DNA of 64,000 nucleotides, from contig CAWIKB010000009.1 in the NCBI GenBank assembly GCA_963836605.1, positions 434,001 to 498,000 on the forward strand, given 5' to 3'. This document shows positions 1 to 7,744 of the stretch, piece by piece (positions within the stretch are counted from its first letter, which is position 1; each line of letters begins with the position of its first letter). Under the pieces are notes generated by a model, which did no database searches, was not told the origin of the DNA, and saw nothing but the letters and a program-made list of their open reading frames with translations. The position numbers were made by a program, and so were the translations under genes. The DNA comes from Bog-473 sp963836605. GTDB taxonomy: Bacteria; Actinomycetota; Acidimicrobiia; Acidimicrobiales; RAAP-2.

Positions 1-518
1 CAGCGCAGGGCCCGGCCGACCGCACCCAGACCCACCAGGCCGACGGTCCTTCCGTTCAGCTCCCAGGCCCGGTAGCGCTGGTAGGGGATCTTCCCGTCCC
101 GGTAGATCTCGCCCTGGCGCACATCTTGGTCGGCGGGAATGATGCCCCTGGTGGCGGCGAAGAGGAGGGCGACGGCGAGTTCGGCCACGGCGTCGGCATT
201 GCGCCCGGGCGCCCTGAGCACCGGGACCTTGGCCGCGGTGGCGGCAGGCACGTCGACGTTGGTCGGGTCACCCCGACAGCTCGCCACGGCCATGATCGGC
301 TGTTCGTACAATTCAGCCCCGCAGGTGTCGCCTTCGACCACCACCACGTTGGCGCCCTCTTCGGCCACCCGGGCCGCCAGCTGTTGGGCGTTGTAGATCC
401 GCAGGGTGGGCTGATCGAGCCACGAATCGAGCACCAGATCGGCCAATTGATGGAGCAGATCCAGCCCGGGTCCGCTGACCGCGGCCGTCACGAGTGCCTT
501 CGGCCGTGTCGTGCTCAT
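1..518 (-). CDS. D-isomer-specific 2-hydroxyacid dehydrogenase, partial
   Basis: NAD(P)-dependent reduction of 2-keto acids or oxidation of 2-hydroxy acids; exact substrate unknown. The frame is open from an ATG at 518 to the left edge, so about 172 N-terminal residues are visible and the C-terminus is missing. The visible part holds the N-terminal substrate domain and, near residues 155-168, the start of the Rossmann domain with GLVGLGAVG (a GxGxxG dinucleotide-binding motif). GAGG lies 10-15 bases before the start. It is divergent from an FGGY kinase, and such pairs are often in sugar or sugar-acid catabolism. Family is secure; substrate is not. Confidence 0.85.
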   Translation of the reverse strand, partial: MSTTRPKALVTAAVSGPGLDLLHQLADLVLDSWLDQPTLRIYNAQQLAARVAEEGANVVVVEGDTCGAELYEQPIMAVASCRGDPTNVDVPAATAAKVPVLRAPGRNADAVAELAVALLFAATRGIIPADQDVRQGEIYRDGKIPYQRYRAWELNGRTVGLVGLGAVGRALR

Positions 519-588
519 TTCCTCGAACCCCTCTCGTCATGCTGAACGTCGTCCATAATGGCTTGATTATGACTCCCGTGTCAGGTTC

Positions 589-2001
589 ATGAGCAACAGT
601 CGGGGCACCATCACGGTCGGCGTGGATATAGGGACGACCTCGGTCAAGGCCCTGGCCATCGACAGCGAGGGCGATGTGGTGGCCCGCAGCCGGGTGGAAC
701 ACCAGGTGATGGCGCCCGAGCCGGATCAGCTCCGCCACGACGCCCGACGGGCCTGGCGGGCCGGACCCCGCAAGGCCTATGCCGAGGTGACCGAGCAGTT
801 GTCCGCCTCGGGCAACGGTGAGGTCGCTGGAGTGGCCGTGGCCTCCATGGTCCCCTCGCTGACCGCCGTGAACCGGCGCGGGGTGCCGGTCCTTCCCGGG
901 CTCATGTACGGCGACATCGAGGGGAGGCCGGTTGCGCCGGGTCCTGGAGACGTGACCGACCAGGTGCTCCCGCCGGTGGAGTCGATGCCTGACGCCGAGG
1001 GGTTCCTCCGCTGGGCCGTCAGGGCGGCACCCGACGCGGCCGGGTACTGGCCCTGCCAAGCCGTGGCCACCCACGCCCTGGCCGGTGTGCCCGCCATCGA
1101 CTCGGGCGTCACGGCCAGTCTGGGCTCGCTGCACGTCCGAGGGACGTGGAACACCGAAGTCATCGAATCCATCGGCGCCACCGAGTCCCAGCTCCCCGTC
1201 GTGGTCCCCATGTGCCAAGCGGGGGGCACATTGCCGGGAACCGACACGGTCTTCACCGGCGGGTCCATCGACGCCCTCTGCGACCAGATCGTCTCGGGGG
1301 CCACCGAGCCGGGAGACGTGCTCGCCATCTTCGGGGCCACCCTCATTGTGTGGGTGGTCACCGACGAATGGTTCCAGGTGCCCGGTCTCATCAGCTACCC
1401 CCACACCACGCCGGACCGGTTCCTGATCGGGGGCCCGAGCAATGCGGGGGCCCTCTTCGTCGATTGGGCCCGCAATCTCCTCCGCGGCGCCCCGCGTCCC
1501 GGACCGGACCGGGAGAAGACGGACCCTCGGCTCGGCGATCCATCGCGCGTCCCCGTGTGGCTCCCCTATGTGCGGGGAGAGCGCACCCCGCTCAACGACC
1601 ACACCCTCCGTTCGAACCTCTACGGCCTCGACATCGCTTCAGATGCCGCCGCGCTCGAACGCGCCGCCTTCGAAGCCAGTGGATTCGTGATCGCCCGGAT
1701 GATCGAGAGCTCGGGCGCCCGGTGCGGCCGCATCGTGGCCAGCGGCGGCGGCTCACGGGTCACGGCGTGGATGTCGGCCGTGGCCGATGCCACTCAGCTC
1801 CCGGTCGAGCCGGTGGCCGTACCTGAAGGCGCCGCCCGCGGCGCCGCCTACTTTGCCCGCATGGCAGCAGGCTTGGAAGTGTCACTGCACGATGCGTGGC
1901 GATGGGCGGGCGTCGGTCGTCGGATTGAACCAGATCCGAAGTGGGCAGCAGCCACCCGGGGCCGCTTCGAGCGCTTCTGTGATCTGGGAGACGGGAAGTA
2001 G
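589..2001 (+). CDS. FGGY-family carbohydrate kinase (xylulokinase-like)
   Basis: ATP-dependent phosphorylation of a sugar or polyol in the cytoplasm. The 470-residue product is normal to slightly short for the family. The N-terminal phosphate-binding loop DIGTTSVKAL is at about residues 14-23, the second lobe carries GGSIDALCDQ near 224, and ERTPLNDHTLR near 331 and ASGGGSR near 384 fit the C-terminal FGGY domain ATPase fold. It is divergent from the 2-hydroxyacid dehydrogenase and convergent with an alcohol dehydrogenase plus SDR, so a small sugar or polyol catabolic locus is likely. Ribulokinase, xylulokinase and AI-2 kinase-like roles cannot be separated from sequence by eye. Confidence 0.85.
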   Translation: MSNSRGTITVGVDIGTTSVKALAIDSEGDVVARSRVEHQVMAPEPDQLRHDARRAWRAGPRKAYAEVTEQLSASGNGEVAGVAVASMVPSLTAVNRRGVPVLPGLMYGDIEGRPVAPGPGDVTDQVLPPVESMPDAEGFLRWAVRAAPDAAGYWPCQAVATHALAGVPAIDSGVTASLGSLHVRGTWNTEVIESIGATESQLPVVVPMCQAGGTLPGTDTVFTGGSIDALCDQIVSGATEPGDVLAIFGATLIVWVVTDEWFQVPGLISYPHTTPDRFLIGGPSNAGALFVDWARNLLRGAPRPGPDREKTDPRLGDPSRVPVWLPYVRGERTPLNDHTLRSNLYGLDIASDAAALERAAFEASGFVIARMIESSGARCGRIVASGGGSRVTAWMSAVADATQLPVEPVAVPEGAARGAAYFARMAAGLEVSLHDAWRWAGVGRRIEPDPKWAAATRGRFERFCDLGDGK

Positions 2002-2002
2002 T

Positions 2003-2042
2003 TCAGGCTCCGTTCGGAGTGAGCTCAGGCTCCGTTCGGAGT
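2003..2042. terminator. Duplicated hairpin between convergent genes
   Basis: An 18-bp segment occurs twice with a 22-bp period, at 2003-2020 and 2025-2042. Each copy contains CTCCGTTCGGAG, a 5-bp stem with a 2-base centre. The second copy includes the stop codon of the alcohol dehydrogenase on the minus strand, and the first begins two bases after the kinase stop. A bidirectional terminator that arose by duplicating the dehydrogenase 3' end is the simplest reading. There is no T tract, so termination is inferred. Confidence 0.45.
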
Positions 2043-3266
2043 AAAGGCCACCTTGAGTGCCCTGCTCTCGTCCTGCTGGGCCACGGCCTTCAACGCTTGC
2101 CACCAGTCGGGGAGGGGGAACCGGTGGGTCAGCATCGGTGTGATGTCGATCCGCCCGTCGGCCACAAGTTGGAGATAATGGGCGATGGCGTGCTGGCGCA
2201 CCCCATCCAGGTCCTCGAGGGCAAACGCGTTCGAGCCGACGATGGACAACTCCTTGAAGTAGACGGGGGTCCACTCCCAGCGCTGGGGGGTGGAGACGCC
2301 GGTGTAGACCAGGCGCCCTCGTTCGGCCAGGACCCGGACCCCGACTTCGAGGGTCTCCGCCTTGGCGATGGAGTCGTAGACCACGTCGATGTGGCCCGGA
2401 TGGGCAATGGGTAATCCGTCGAAGGGCGTGTGCAGGACCGCGCCGGACCACTCGGCCAGGGATTCGACCAGGCCCAACCGGGGCTCGTGAGGCAGGACCA
2501 AGGAGGCGCCGAACTGCCGGGCCATTTCCTGCTGCGCCGCGAACCGCGCCACGACGGCGATCTCGACCTCGGGGTAGAGGGACCGGAGGATGGCCACGCT
2601 GGTCAGACCGAGCGCCCCCGCGCCGTAGACCAGCACCCGCCCTCCGGCCGGCGGTGGGTTGCGCACGATCGCATGGAACGACACCGAGAAGGGGTCGGCC
2701 AGGACCGCCGCTTCATCGGAGATCCCGTCGGGCACCGGGATGAGCATCGAGTCGTGCGCAGCCAGGAGCTCGGCCCACGCCCCGGGCGCACCGGTGATGA
2801 CACCGACGTGGACGCCGGGCCCGAGGTCACCCTTGGTGAAGCTCCAGCACAGGTTGAAGGCTCCGGCCTGGCAGGGCGGGCATTTCGGTTCGATGCCGCG
2901 GGGGCCGCAGCTCAGCCACGGATTGAGGACGACCCGCTGTCCGACTTCGAGACCTTGTGCCGAGGGTCCCAGGGCCACGACTTCGGCGACGACCTCGTGC
3001 CCGGGCACGTGGGGGAGTGAGGAGAACGCAGCCATGGGGTTGTCCATGTCACCGGTGCTGAAGTCCCCCAGCACGAGCTTGGCGTCAGAGCCGCAGATCC
3101 CCGACAGGATGGGCCGGGTGATCACCCAGTCCGGCCGCACCAGCCGGGCGTCGTCCACCTCGTGCAGCCCGAAGGGGAGCCCAGCCAGCATCGTCTCCAG
3201 CTCATCGGCCGGCGCAGGACGGACTTCCTCGGGGGCGGGCGGAGCTCCAAAGACGAGAGCCTTCAT
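2025..3266 (-). CDS. Zinc-dependent alcohol dehydrogenase, MDR family
   Basis: Oxidises an alcohol or polyol with NAD(P). The 413-residue product is longer than the usual 340-370 because of an N-terminal extension. Catalytic zinc ligands are seen in GICGSD (near residue 57) and in PHVPGHE (near 85). The structural-zinc region has a spaced cysteine set, CGPRGIEPKCPPCQAGAFNLC (about 120-140, with an insertion). The Rossmann motif VYGAGALGL is near residue 208. Its start overlaps the SDR stop by ATGA, so the two are translationally coupled and probably act in one pathway. Substrate not identifiable. Confidence 0.88.
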   Translation of the reverse strand: MKALVFGAPPAPEEVRPAPADELETMLAGLPFGLHEVDDARLVRPDWVITRPILSGICGSDAKLVLGDFSTGDMDNPMAAFSSLPHVPGHEVVAEVVALGPSAQGLEVGQRVVLNPWLSCGPRGIEPKCPPCQAGAFNLCWSFTKGDLGPGVHVGVITGAPGAWAELLAAHDSMLIPVPDGISDEAAVLADPFSVSFHAIVRNPPPAGGRVLVYGAGALGLTSVAILRSLYPEVEIAVVARFAAQQEMARQFGASLVLPHEPRLGLVESLAEWSGAVLHTPFDGLPIAHPGHIDVVYDSIAKAETLEVGVRVLAERGRLVYTGVSTPQRWEWTPVYFKELSIVGSNAFALEDLDGVRQHAIAHYLQLVADGRIDITPMLTHRFPLPDWWQALKAVAQQDESRALKVAFTPNGA

Positions 3267-4129
3267 CGGTCGACCTCTGCGACAAGGGCACCGCCGCCGG
3301 TTTGACCGGACGGGCCACCCGAGACGGCCTCGGCAACCGCGTCGTCGTCAGCGGATTTGTCGGTCATGGCTCTCATACCGATCATGAAGCTGTCGAAATC
3401 GGACGTCTTCATCTCGATGATGGCCTTCATGTCGGGCAGGTAGTGCTCGAAGGAGTCACTGTCAACGGCGTCCGCAATTCCTTCGGCGATCTCCGAGGCC
3501 GGGACCTTGGGCCCGTCGTAGAGGGGGGCATCGTTGTCGGGCTGGTCCCAGATCTCCGTGTCGATAGCTCCGGGCAGTATCAACTTCACCGTGACGCCGG
3601 ATCGGTCCAGATCGATGGCCAAGGCCTCGCTCCATCCGGCCAGAGCGAACTTTGAGCCCGAATACGCCGCCTCGGTGGTGATACCCAGTCGGCCACCCAA
3701 GCTCGAGACGTTCACGACTATGCCCGACTGGCGAGCGAGCATGCGGGGGAGCAGGGCCAGGGTGATGGCAACAGGCGAGAAGTAGTTGATCTTCATGGCC
3801 CGTTCCACTTCGGCCATGGTCAGCTGGGTGGCGTGGCGCCGCATGGGCGCGCCGGCGTTGTTGATCACGACGTCGATGCCGCCGTAGTGGTCCCAAATGG
3901 TTGTGGCCAACGCGGCCGCTGCTTCGGGATCGGACAAATCGGCCCCCCAGCGCTCCGATCGGGGCGAGGTGGCCCGGCAGTCGGTCAGGACCGCATCGAG
4001 CCGATTGACCCTCCGAGCCACCAGGGCCACCGTGTCACCATGGGCAGCCAACCGGCGGGCCACTGCCTCGCCGATGCCCGACGAAGCTCCGGTGACCAAC
4101 ACCGTTCGGCCAGGCGTCGCAGCGCTCAC
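3263..4129 (-). CDS. Short-chain dehydrogenase/reductase (SDR)
   Basis: Cytoplasmic NAD(P)-dependent oxidoreductase of about 288 residues. Cofactor motif TGASSGIGEA lies near residues 12-21, NNAG near 91, the catalytic Ser in NVSSLGG near 140, and the YSGSK Tyr-Lys pair near 154-158. I use GTG at 4129 as start, just before the first beta strand; an open frame runs further upstream but would cross the tRNA-His gene. The gene ends in the ATGA overlap with the alcohol dehydrogenase, forming a two-gene unit. Confidence 0.85.
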   Translation of the reverse strand: MSAATPGRTVLVTGASSGIGEAVARRLAAHGDTVALVARRVNRLDAVLTDCRATSPRSERWGADLSDPEAAAALATTIWDHYGGIDVVINNAGAPMRRHATQLTMAEVERAMKINYFSPVAITLALLPRMLARQSGIVVNVSSLGGRLGITTEAAYSGSKFALAGWSEALAIDLDRSGVTVKLILPGAIDTEIWDQPDNDAPLYDGPKVPASEIAEGIADAVDSDSFEHYLPDMKAIIEMKTSDFDSFMIGMRAMTDKSADDDAVAEAVSGGPSGQTGGGALVAEVDR

Positions 4130-4197
4130 CTCGTAGTCACCCCCGTTGGACCCGGCACGAATTTCACGGCCGCCCGGTACTGCCGACGGCACCTCGG

Positions 4198-4272
4198 GGT
4201 GAGCGAGGGGTCTCGAACCCCCGACCTCCAGGACCACAACCTGGCGCTCTAACCAACTGAGCTACGCCCACC
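4198..4272 (-). tRNA. tRNA-His(GTG)
   Basis: Full cloverleaf on the minus strand. The anticodon stem CCAGG/CCTGG encloses the loop TTGTGGT with anticodon GTG. The acceptor stem GTGGGCG pairs with CGCTCAC. An extra G at position -1 faces C73, the identity feature of histidine tRNA. CCA is not encoded. Confidence 0.96.
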
Positions 4273-4402
4273 GAGGGGGACAAGTGTGGCACATCAGCCC
4301 GGGCAGAACGAACCGTGAGCACGGTGACGGAGAACAGCTGCGAGCCGTCACGATCAACGGCGTGCGGGGGAGCCGGTGACGAGGGCCGACCGAGCGCCAT
4401 TC

Positions 4403-4424
4403 AGGAGACAATGTCTCCTAGTAT
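4403..4424 (+). promoter_or_regulatory. Promoter -10 with overlapping 17-bp palindrome, glycosyltransferase gene
   Basis: A perfect palindrome, AGGAGACA-A-TGTCTCCT, spans 4403-4419. It is joined directly to the hexamer TAGTAT (4419-4424), which lies 7 bases before the GTG at 4432. The hexamer fits a leaderless -10 box. The palindrome would sit in the -35/-10 spacer, a classic repressor site; its regulator is unknown. Confidence 0.5.
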
Positions 4425-4431
4425 TCCTTGA

Positions 4432-5196
4432 GTGGATTGCCTCATCGTCATCCCAACCTACAACGAGAGAGAGAACATTGTCCTGATCTTGCGCGAGGTG
4501 TGCGAGTCGGTCCCTCACGCCGGTGTGCTCGTCGTAGACGATGGCAGTCCCGACGGAAAGGCCGACCTCGTCCGTAGCGTGGCCACCGAGCTGCCCGACG
4601 TGCACCTGTTGTCGCGCACCGGCAAGTCTGGGCTGGGCAGCGCCTATCGGACCGGCTTCGCCTGGGGGCTCGACCGGGGGTACGACACCTTTGTCGAGAT
4701 GGACGCCGATTTCTCCCACGACCCTGCCGCCCTGCCCGAGATCCTTGCGCCCATAGCACGCGGGTTCGACGTATCCATCGGGTCGCGCTATGTAAAGGGC
4801 GGCTCCATACCCAAATGGGCTAGGCACCGCGAGTTGCTCTCCCGAGGTGGCAATTGGTACGCCTCGCGGGTGCTCGGGCTGAAAGTGGCTGATTCGACTG
4901 CAGGTTTCCGGGCTTACTCGGCCCGCATCTTGCGCCATCTCGACCTCGACCAGATTCGGGCCGAGGGCTACGGATTCCAGATCGAGATGACCTACCGAGC
5001 GAAGCAACAGGGTGCGAGGATTGTCGAGGTGCCGATCAGCTTCGTTGACCGGACCGCGGGGGACTCGAAGATGTCCTCGTCCATAGTGGTCGAAGCCCGG
5101 GACTGGTCACCTCGTGGGGCTACACGCCTGAAGGGGGTGTTCGTCCGGCATCGCCGTCTCGCTTCGTCGTTGGGGCGTTCGCTGGCCGTCCCTTGA
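4432..5196 (+). CDS. Polyprenol monophosphomannose synthase (GT2, DPM1-like)
   Basis: Transfers mannose from GDP-mannose to polyprenyl phosphate at the cytoplasmic face of the membrane, supplying lipid-linked mannose for lipoglycans or protein O-mannosylation. The 254 residues give a single soluble GT-A domain with no membrane segments, unlike fused Lnt-Ppm1 proteins. Motifs: IPTYNERENI near residues 7-16, VDDGSPD near 35, the metal-binding EMDADFSHDP near 90, and GSRYVKGG near 117. GTG at 4432 follows a -10 hexamer by 7 bases, so the mRNA is probably leaderless. An in-frame ATG at 4411 stops at a TGA directly before this GTG. The C-terminal 30 residues look less conserved. Confidence 0.9.
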   Translation: MDCLIVIPTYNERENIVLILREVCESVPHAGVLVVDDGSPDGKADLVRSVATELPDVHLLSRTGKSGLGSAYRTGFAWGLDRGYDTFVEMDADFSHDPAALPEILAPIARGFDVSIGSRYVKGGSIPKWARHRELLSRGGNWYASRVLGLKVADSTAGFRAYSARILRHLDLDQIRAEGYGFQIEMTYRAKQQGARIVEVPISFVDRTAGDSKMSSSIVVEARDWSPRGATRLKGVFVRHRRLASSLGRSLAVP

Positions 5197-5311
5197 AGTC
5201 CGAACTCCAGAGTTTCCTCCCGTCGACGTTCCGGCTGGGCTTCGCGATCCAATACGGGAGTCGAGTCTCACCGTGGTGTCAGGGACTGGCAATGAGGCAA
5301 CTACGAAACCA

Positions 5312-5384
5312 GCCCCCGTGGCCGAGAGGATGAGGCAACGGACTTCTAATCCGTACCACGCAGGTTCGAATCCTGCCGGGGGCG
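5312..5384 (+). tRNA. tRNA-Arg(TCT)
   Basis: Acceptor stem GCCCCCG/CGGGGGC, anticodon loop CTTCTAA with anticodon TCT inside stem ACGGA/TCCGT, and T arm GCAGG-TTCGAAT-CCTGC. CCA is not encoded. It decodes AGA. The decayed mobile-gene region begins about 20 bp downstream, so this tRNA may be the old integration target. Confidence 0.95.
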
Positions 5385-5399
5385 CGTCAACTGACGAAA

Positions 5400-5682
5400 C
5401 GCGTAACGTGGGGCGTCTCTGCCGGGGCGCTCTTTTGGGGTCTTGCCGCCCAAGGAGCCGTGGGGGCGAGCGTAGTTGTAGAAATCCTGCCACTCATGGA
5501 GCTTCTCGTTGAGGGAGCTCGCTGGAATCGATCACGATGCCAAGGAGGCCCCTGTAGAACTCCTCGGCGTCGATCCGGTGCGATCTCTCCACCTTGCCGT
5601 TCAAGCGGGGGGTAGCCGGCTTGATGTAGATGTGGCGGAAGCCCTCGCTCGGACGGGTTCTTCTCGGGGGTCGGGCTACCAA
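5400..5682 (-). pseudogene. IS481-type DDE transposase remnant (C-terminal part)
   Basis: The minus strand encodes GFRHIYIKPATPRLNGKVER near the right end, followed by SHRIDAEEFYRG, which is the region around the third catalytic acid (the Glu of DDE) of IS481-family integrases. After a frameshift around 5515-5525 another frame continues with NEKLHEWQDFYNYARPHGSL and GGKTPKERPG, the usual C-terminal end. Only about the last 90 residues of a normal 300+ remain, and the N-terminal DDE residues are absent. The fragment lies between tRNA-Arg and an exchanger pseudogene. Confidence 0.85.
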
Positions 5683-5700
5683 GAAGGATCCAAGGGCTCT

Positions 5701-5778
5701 AACCTGGACGTTTCATGAAGCGGTCCCACATCACTTCAGAAGCAAGGGCCACTCAGATCCCAAGGAAACGTCCGGTTT
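5701..5778. repeat. Imperfect inverted repeat flanking 50 bp
   Basis: Arms at 5701-5714 and 5765-5778 match in 12 of 14 positions as reverse complements; both contain GGACGTTTC or its complement. The right arm overlaps the stop codon of the exchanger pseudogene. It could be its terminator or the trace of an insertion-element end. No decision is possible from sequence alone. Confidence 0.4.
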
Positions 5779-6792
5779 AGCTGGTGACGAGTAGCAGGAT
5801 CACGAAGAGGGCGTAGGCCGCGATGATCAACCCGCCTGAGCTACGGCGCAGTCCGTTTCCGGAATAAGCGAGAACCAAGGTCAGAGCGGTGAGGCCCGAC
5901 GTACCAGCCAGCGACGAGCAGACCTGATCCCGAAGGATTGGCGAGGCCGACGACGGTGGCGGGGATCAAGAGACCGGCCATGACGTTGATCGAGTTCGAG
6001 TTGAGGGCGGTGCTCAGCGTGGCCTCGCCACGACCTCGCAGGGCCAGATAGATGGCGGATACCACGTTGGGGAGGCTGGTCGACGGCGGCCAGCACGAGA
6101 CCGCCGACGATGATCTCCGGGACACCGAAATGCACGCCCAGCGAAGACGCCCCTCGCTCCATGGCAATACTGGCCGACGACCACAACGACCAAGGCTGCG
6201 CTGGACGATGAGCGCGTCGCCTCTCGTGCCTCGTCGAGGGTGAATGGCTCCTTCGAGTTCGCTCTCCTCTTCGACGACGGCCGCACGAATCCATGCCGTC
6301 CACCTCAACGCGAGGCCGGGCGGCGTTCAAGGATCCCTCCGTGCGTGCCCAGTAGGACCACGTAAGGAACCAGAATGGCGAGGATGACGGCCAGGCCTGC
6401 TCCCGCAGAGAGCTGACCGCTCACGCTGAAGAGACACGTCACAGCGACGATGCATTGCCACCGTGCCGCCGAGGACGACGACCTTTCGGTGCAGGGTGAT
6501 ACGGCCGGCAACGACCGCACCGAGGCCCAAGCAGCGCCGCCAGGTTGAACACGTTCGAGCCGAGAGACGACCACGGCGCCAATCGGTTCGCTTGGTGGTG
6601 GGCCAAGCGCGGTAATGGAGGCCGTGATCTCGGGTGCATCGGCCGCGATGGCGGCCACGATGCCGAGCAGGGCTTCGGAGAGCCTCAGGCGCTCCCCGAC
6701 CCGCTCGAGGCTTGAGACGAGTACCCAGCTGGTGGCCAGAGCTCACGACAGCCCCAACGACAAAGGCCAAGAGAGGAGAGTTCTACGCTCAT
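5777..6792 (-). pseudogene. Na+/Ca2+ exchanger-family antiporter, multiply frameshifted
   Basis: Reading across frames gives a recognisable YrbG/CaCA-type membrane antiporter. It starts MSVELSS at 6792; then WALATSWVLVSSLERVGERL, AIAADAPEITASITAL (first alpha repeat), GSNVFNLAALLGLGAVVAGR, GLAVILAILVPYVVLLGTHG, a second alpha repeat ending NVVSAIYLALRGRGEATLST then ALNSNSINVMAGLLIPATVV, and a final helix IIAAYALFVILLLVTS with TAA at 5777-5779. At least five frame changes and one in-frame stop interrupt it. Both ends of the gene are present, so damage is by small indels rather than truncation. The product would have exchanged cations across the membrane. It may be a true pseudogene or an error-rich stretch. 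Confidence 0.8.
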
Positions 6793-6867
6793 TGCTCAGA
6801 GTCCGTCTTGGCACCCGGGCCTCGACACAGGTGCGGTTGACGTGAGCCTGGTGGGTGGAGCCTAGGT

Positions 6868-6966
6868 GACACATTTCCCGCTCCTCGGTGGCGTGGGCTT
6901 TCGATGTGCCGACCAGGCTTCCCGGCTCTCCGCCGATCAGCGTAGCCCTCGCGTTGGATCGGCGGG
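6868..6966 (-). other. Structured leader candidate upstream of the exchanger pseudogene
   Basis: Read on the minus strand, a perfect 9-bp stem (6957-6965 with 6930-6938, 18-base loop) is followed by a GCCG...CGGC stem at about 6908-6926. A CACAT/ATGTG helix (6904-6908 with 6870-6874) closes a second domain. The block lies about 80-170 bases before the exchanger start. Metal and ion transporters often carry riboswitches, but I cannot match this to a known class. Confidence 0.25.
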
Positions 6967-7139
6967 ATCTTCGGCAGAATCTTGTGGCGCTCGATCGACG
7001 GCTCATTCACTTCTTATCAGGTCTATAAGGCGGGGGGCGATCGCAGTAATGCCTGTTCGTTTTGGGGACCGATATGGAATCTATTCCGATCTCCAGCCGC
7101 TCGTCCTTCGACATCCTCGCCTCGACGAACTTCACAGAC

Positions 7140-7590
7140 CCAATCAACGGGAGGCCACTGGGGTACGCCCTCCTTTGGTGAACCGGGCGGCAGAGCGGAT
7201 CAGCGCTAGCGGAGCGCACGAAGGCGAGCAAATCCAAACACTGCGCTCGGATCGAAGCCCAGAGACCGGCAAGAGCCGGGTCACTGCGGATGCCCGTGGC
7301 AGGGTTCGACCTCACCTTCTCGCCCACCAAGTCGGTTTCGGTGACTTGGCCTCCTTGCCGATTCCGATAACAAGGCGGTGATCTACACCTGGTGCCGCCT
7401 GGACATCGAGGCCGTCGTGGTCTCTGCCGAGAGCGAGGTAGTCCACTGTCCATGAGGACATCGTCGAAGGCGTGGTGGCCACCGCCTTCTCCCACTGCGA
7501 CTCCCGGAGCGGGAGACCCCCAGATCCATGACCACGTCGTAGTCGTCAAGCGGGCCCGCTCGGTCTTCGATGCAGGTGGAAGCTGACACT
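7140..7590 (+). pseudogene. MobF (TrwC/TraI) conjugative relaxase remnant
   Basis: No single open frame covers it, but pieces in different frames follow TrwC order. RAAERISASGAHEGEQIQTL and RSPETGKSRVTADAR (about 7180-7300) are followed by MPVAGFDLTFSPTKSVSVTW (7289-7348), the conserved pre-catalytic motif. Then comes ATAFSHCDSRSGDPQIHDHV with VVVKRARSVFD (about 7480-7573), the histidine-triad metal motif of MobF relaxases. The N-terminal Tyr region is not recognisable and the helicase part is absent. Relaxases nick oriT in conjugation, so this marks a dead integrative or conjugative element. Confidence 0.75.
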
Positions 7591-7744
7591 GTGGGCGCCA
7601 AGTAATGAGGTACGAGACATCGTGGAGCACCCCAACCCTCAGGAAAATGGCTCGATGGTTGCGCGCGATCTGGGTCAGTTTAGGTTCATGCACGAAACCT
7701 GTGTGTGCTACGTTTGAAGACCGGATAACAGGCAGCGCGTTACC

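Noticed and set aside
313..1602. A 429-codon minus frame opposite the FGGY kinase
   Set aside because: The plus strand has FGGY motifs from end to end; the minus frame also crosses the divergent promoter.
4411..4431. A six-codon upstream frame with a Shine-Dalgarno before the mannosyltransferase
   Set aside because: The -10 hexamer TAGTAT lies inside it, so it is probably not transcribed; the AGGAG is half of a palindrome.
6868..6966. Assignment of the structured leader to a cobalamin, yybP-ykoY or ydaO riboswitch
   Set aside because: None of the conserved cores of these classes could be matched convincingly by eye, so it is left unassigned.
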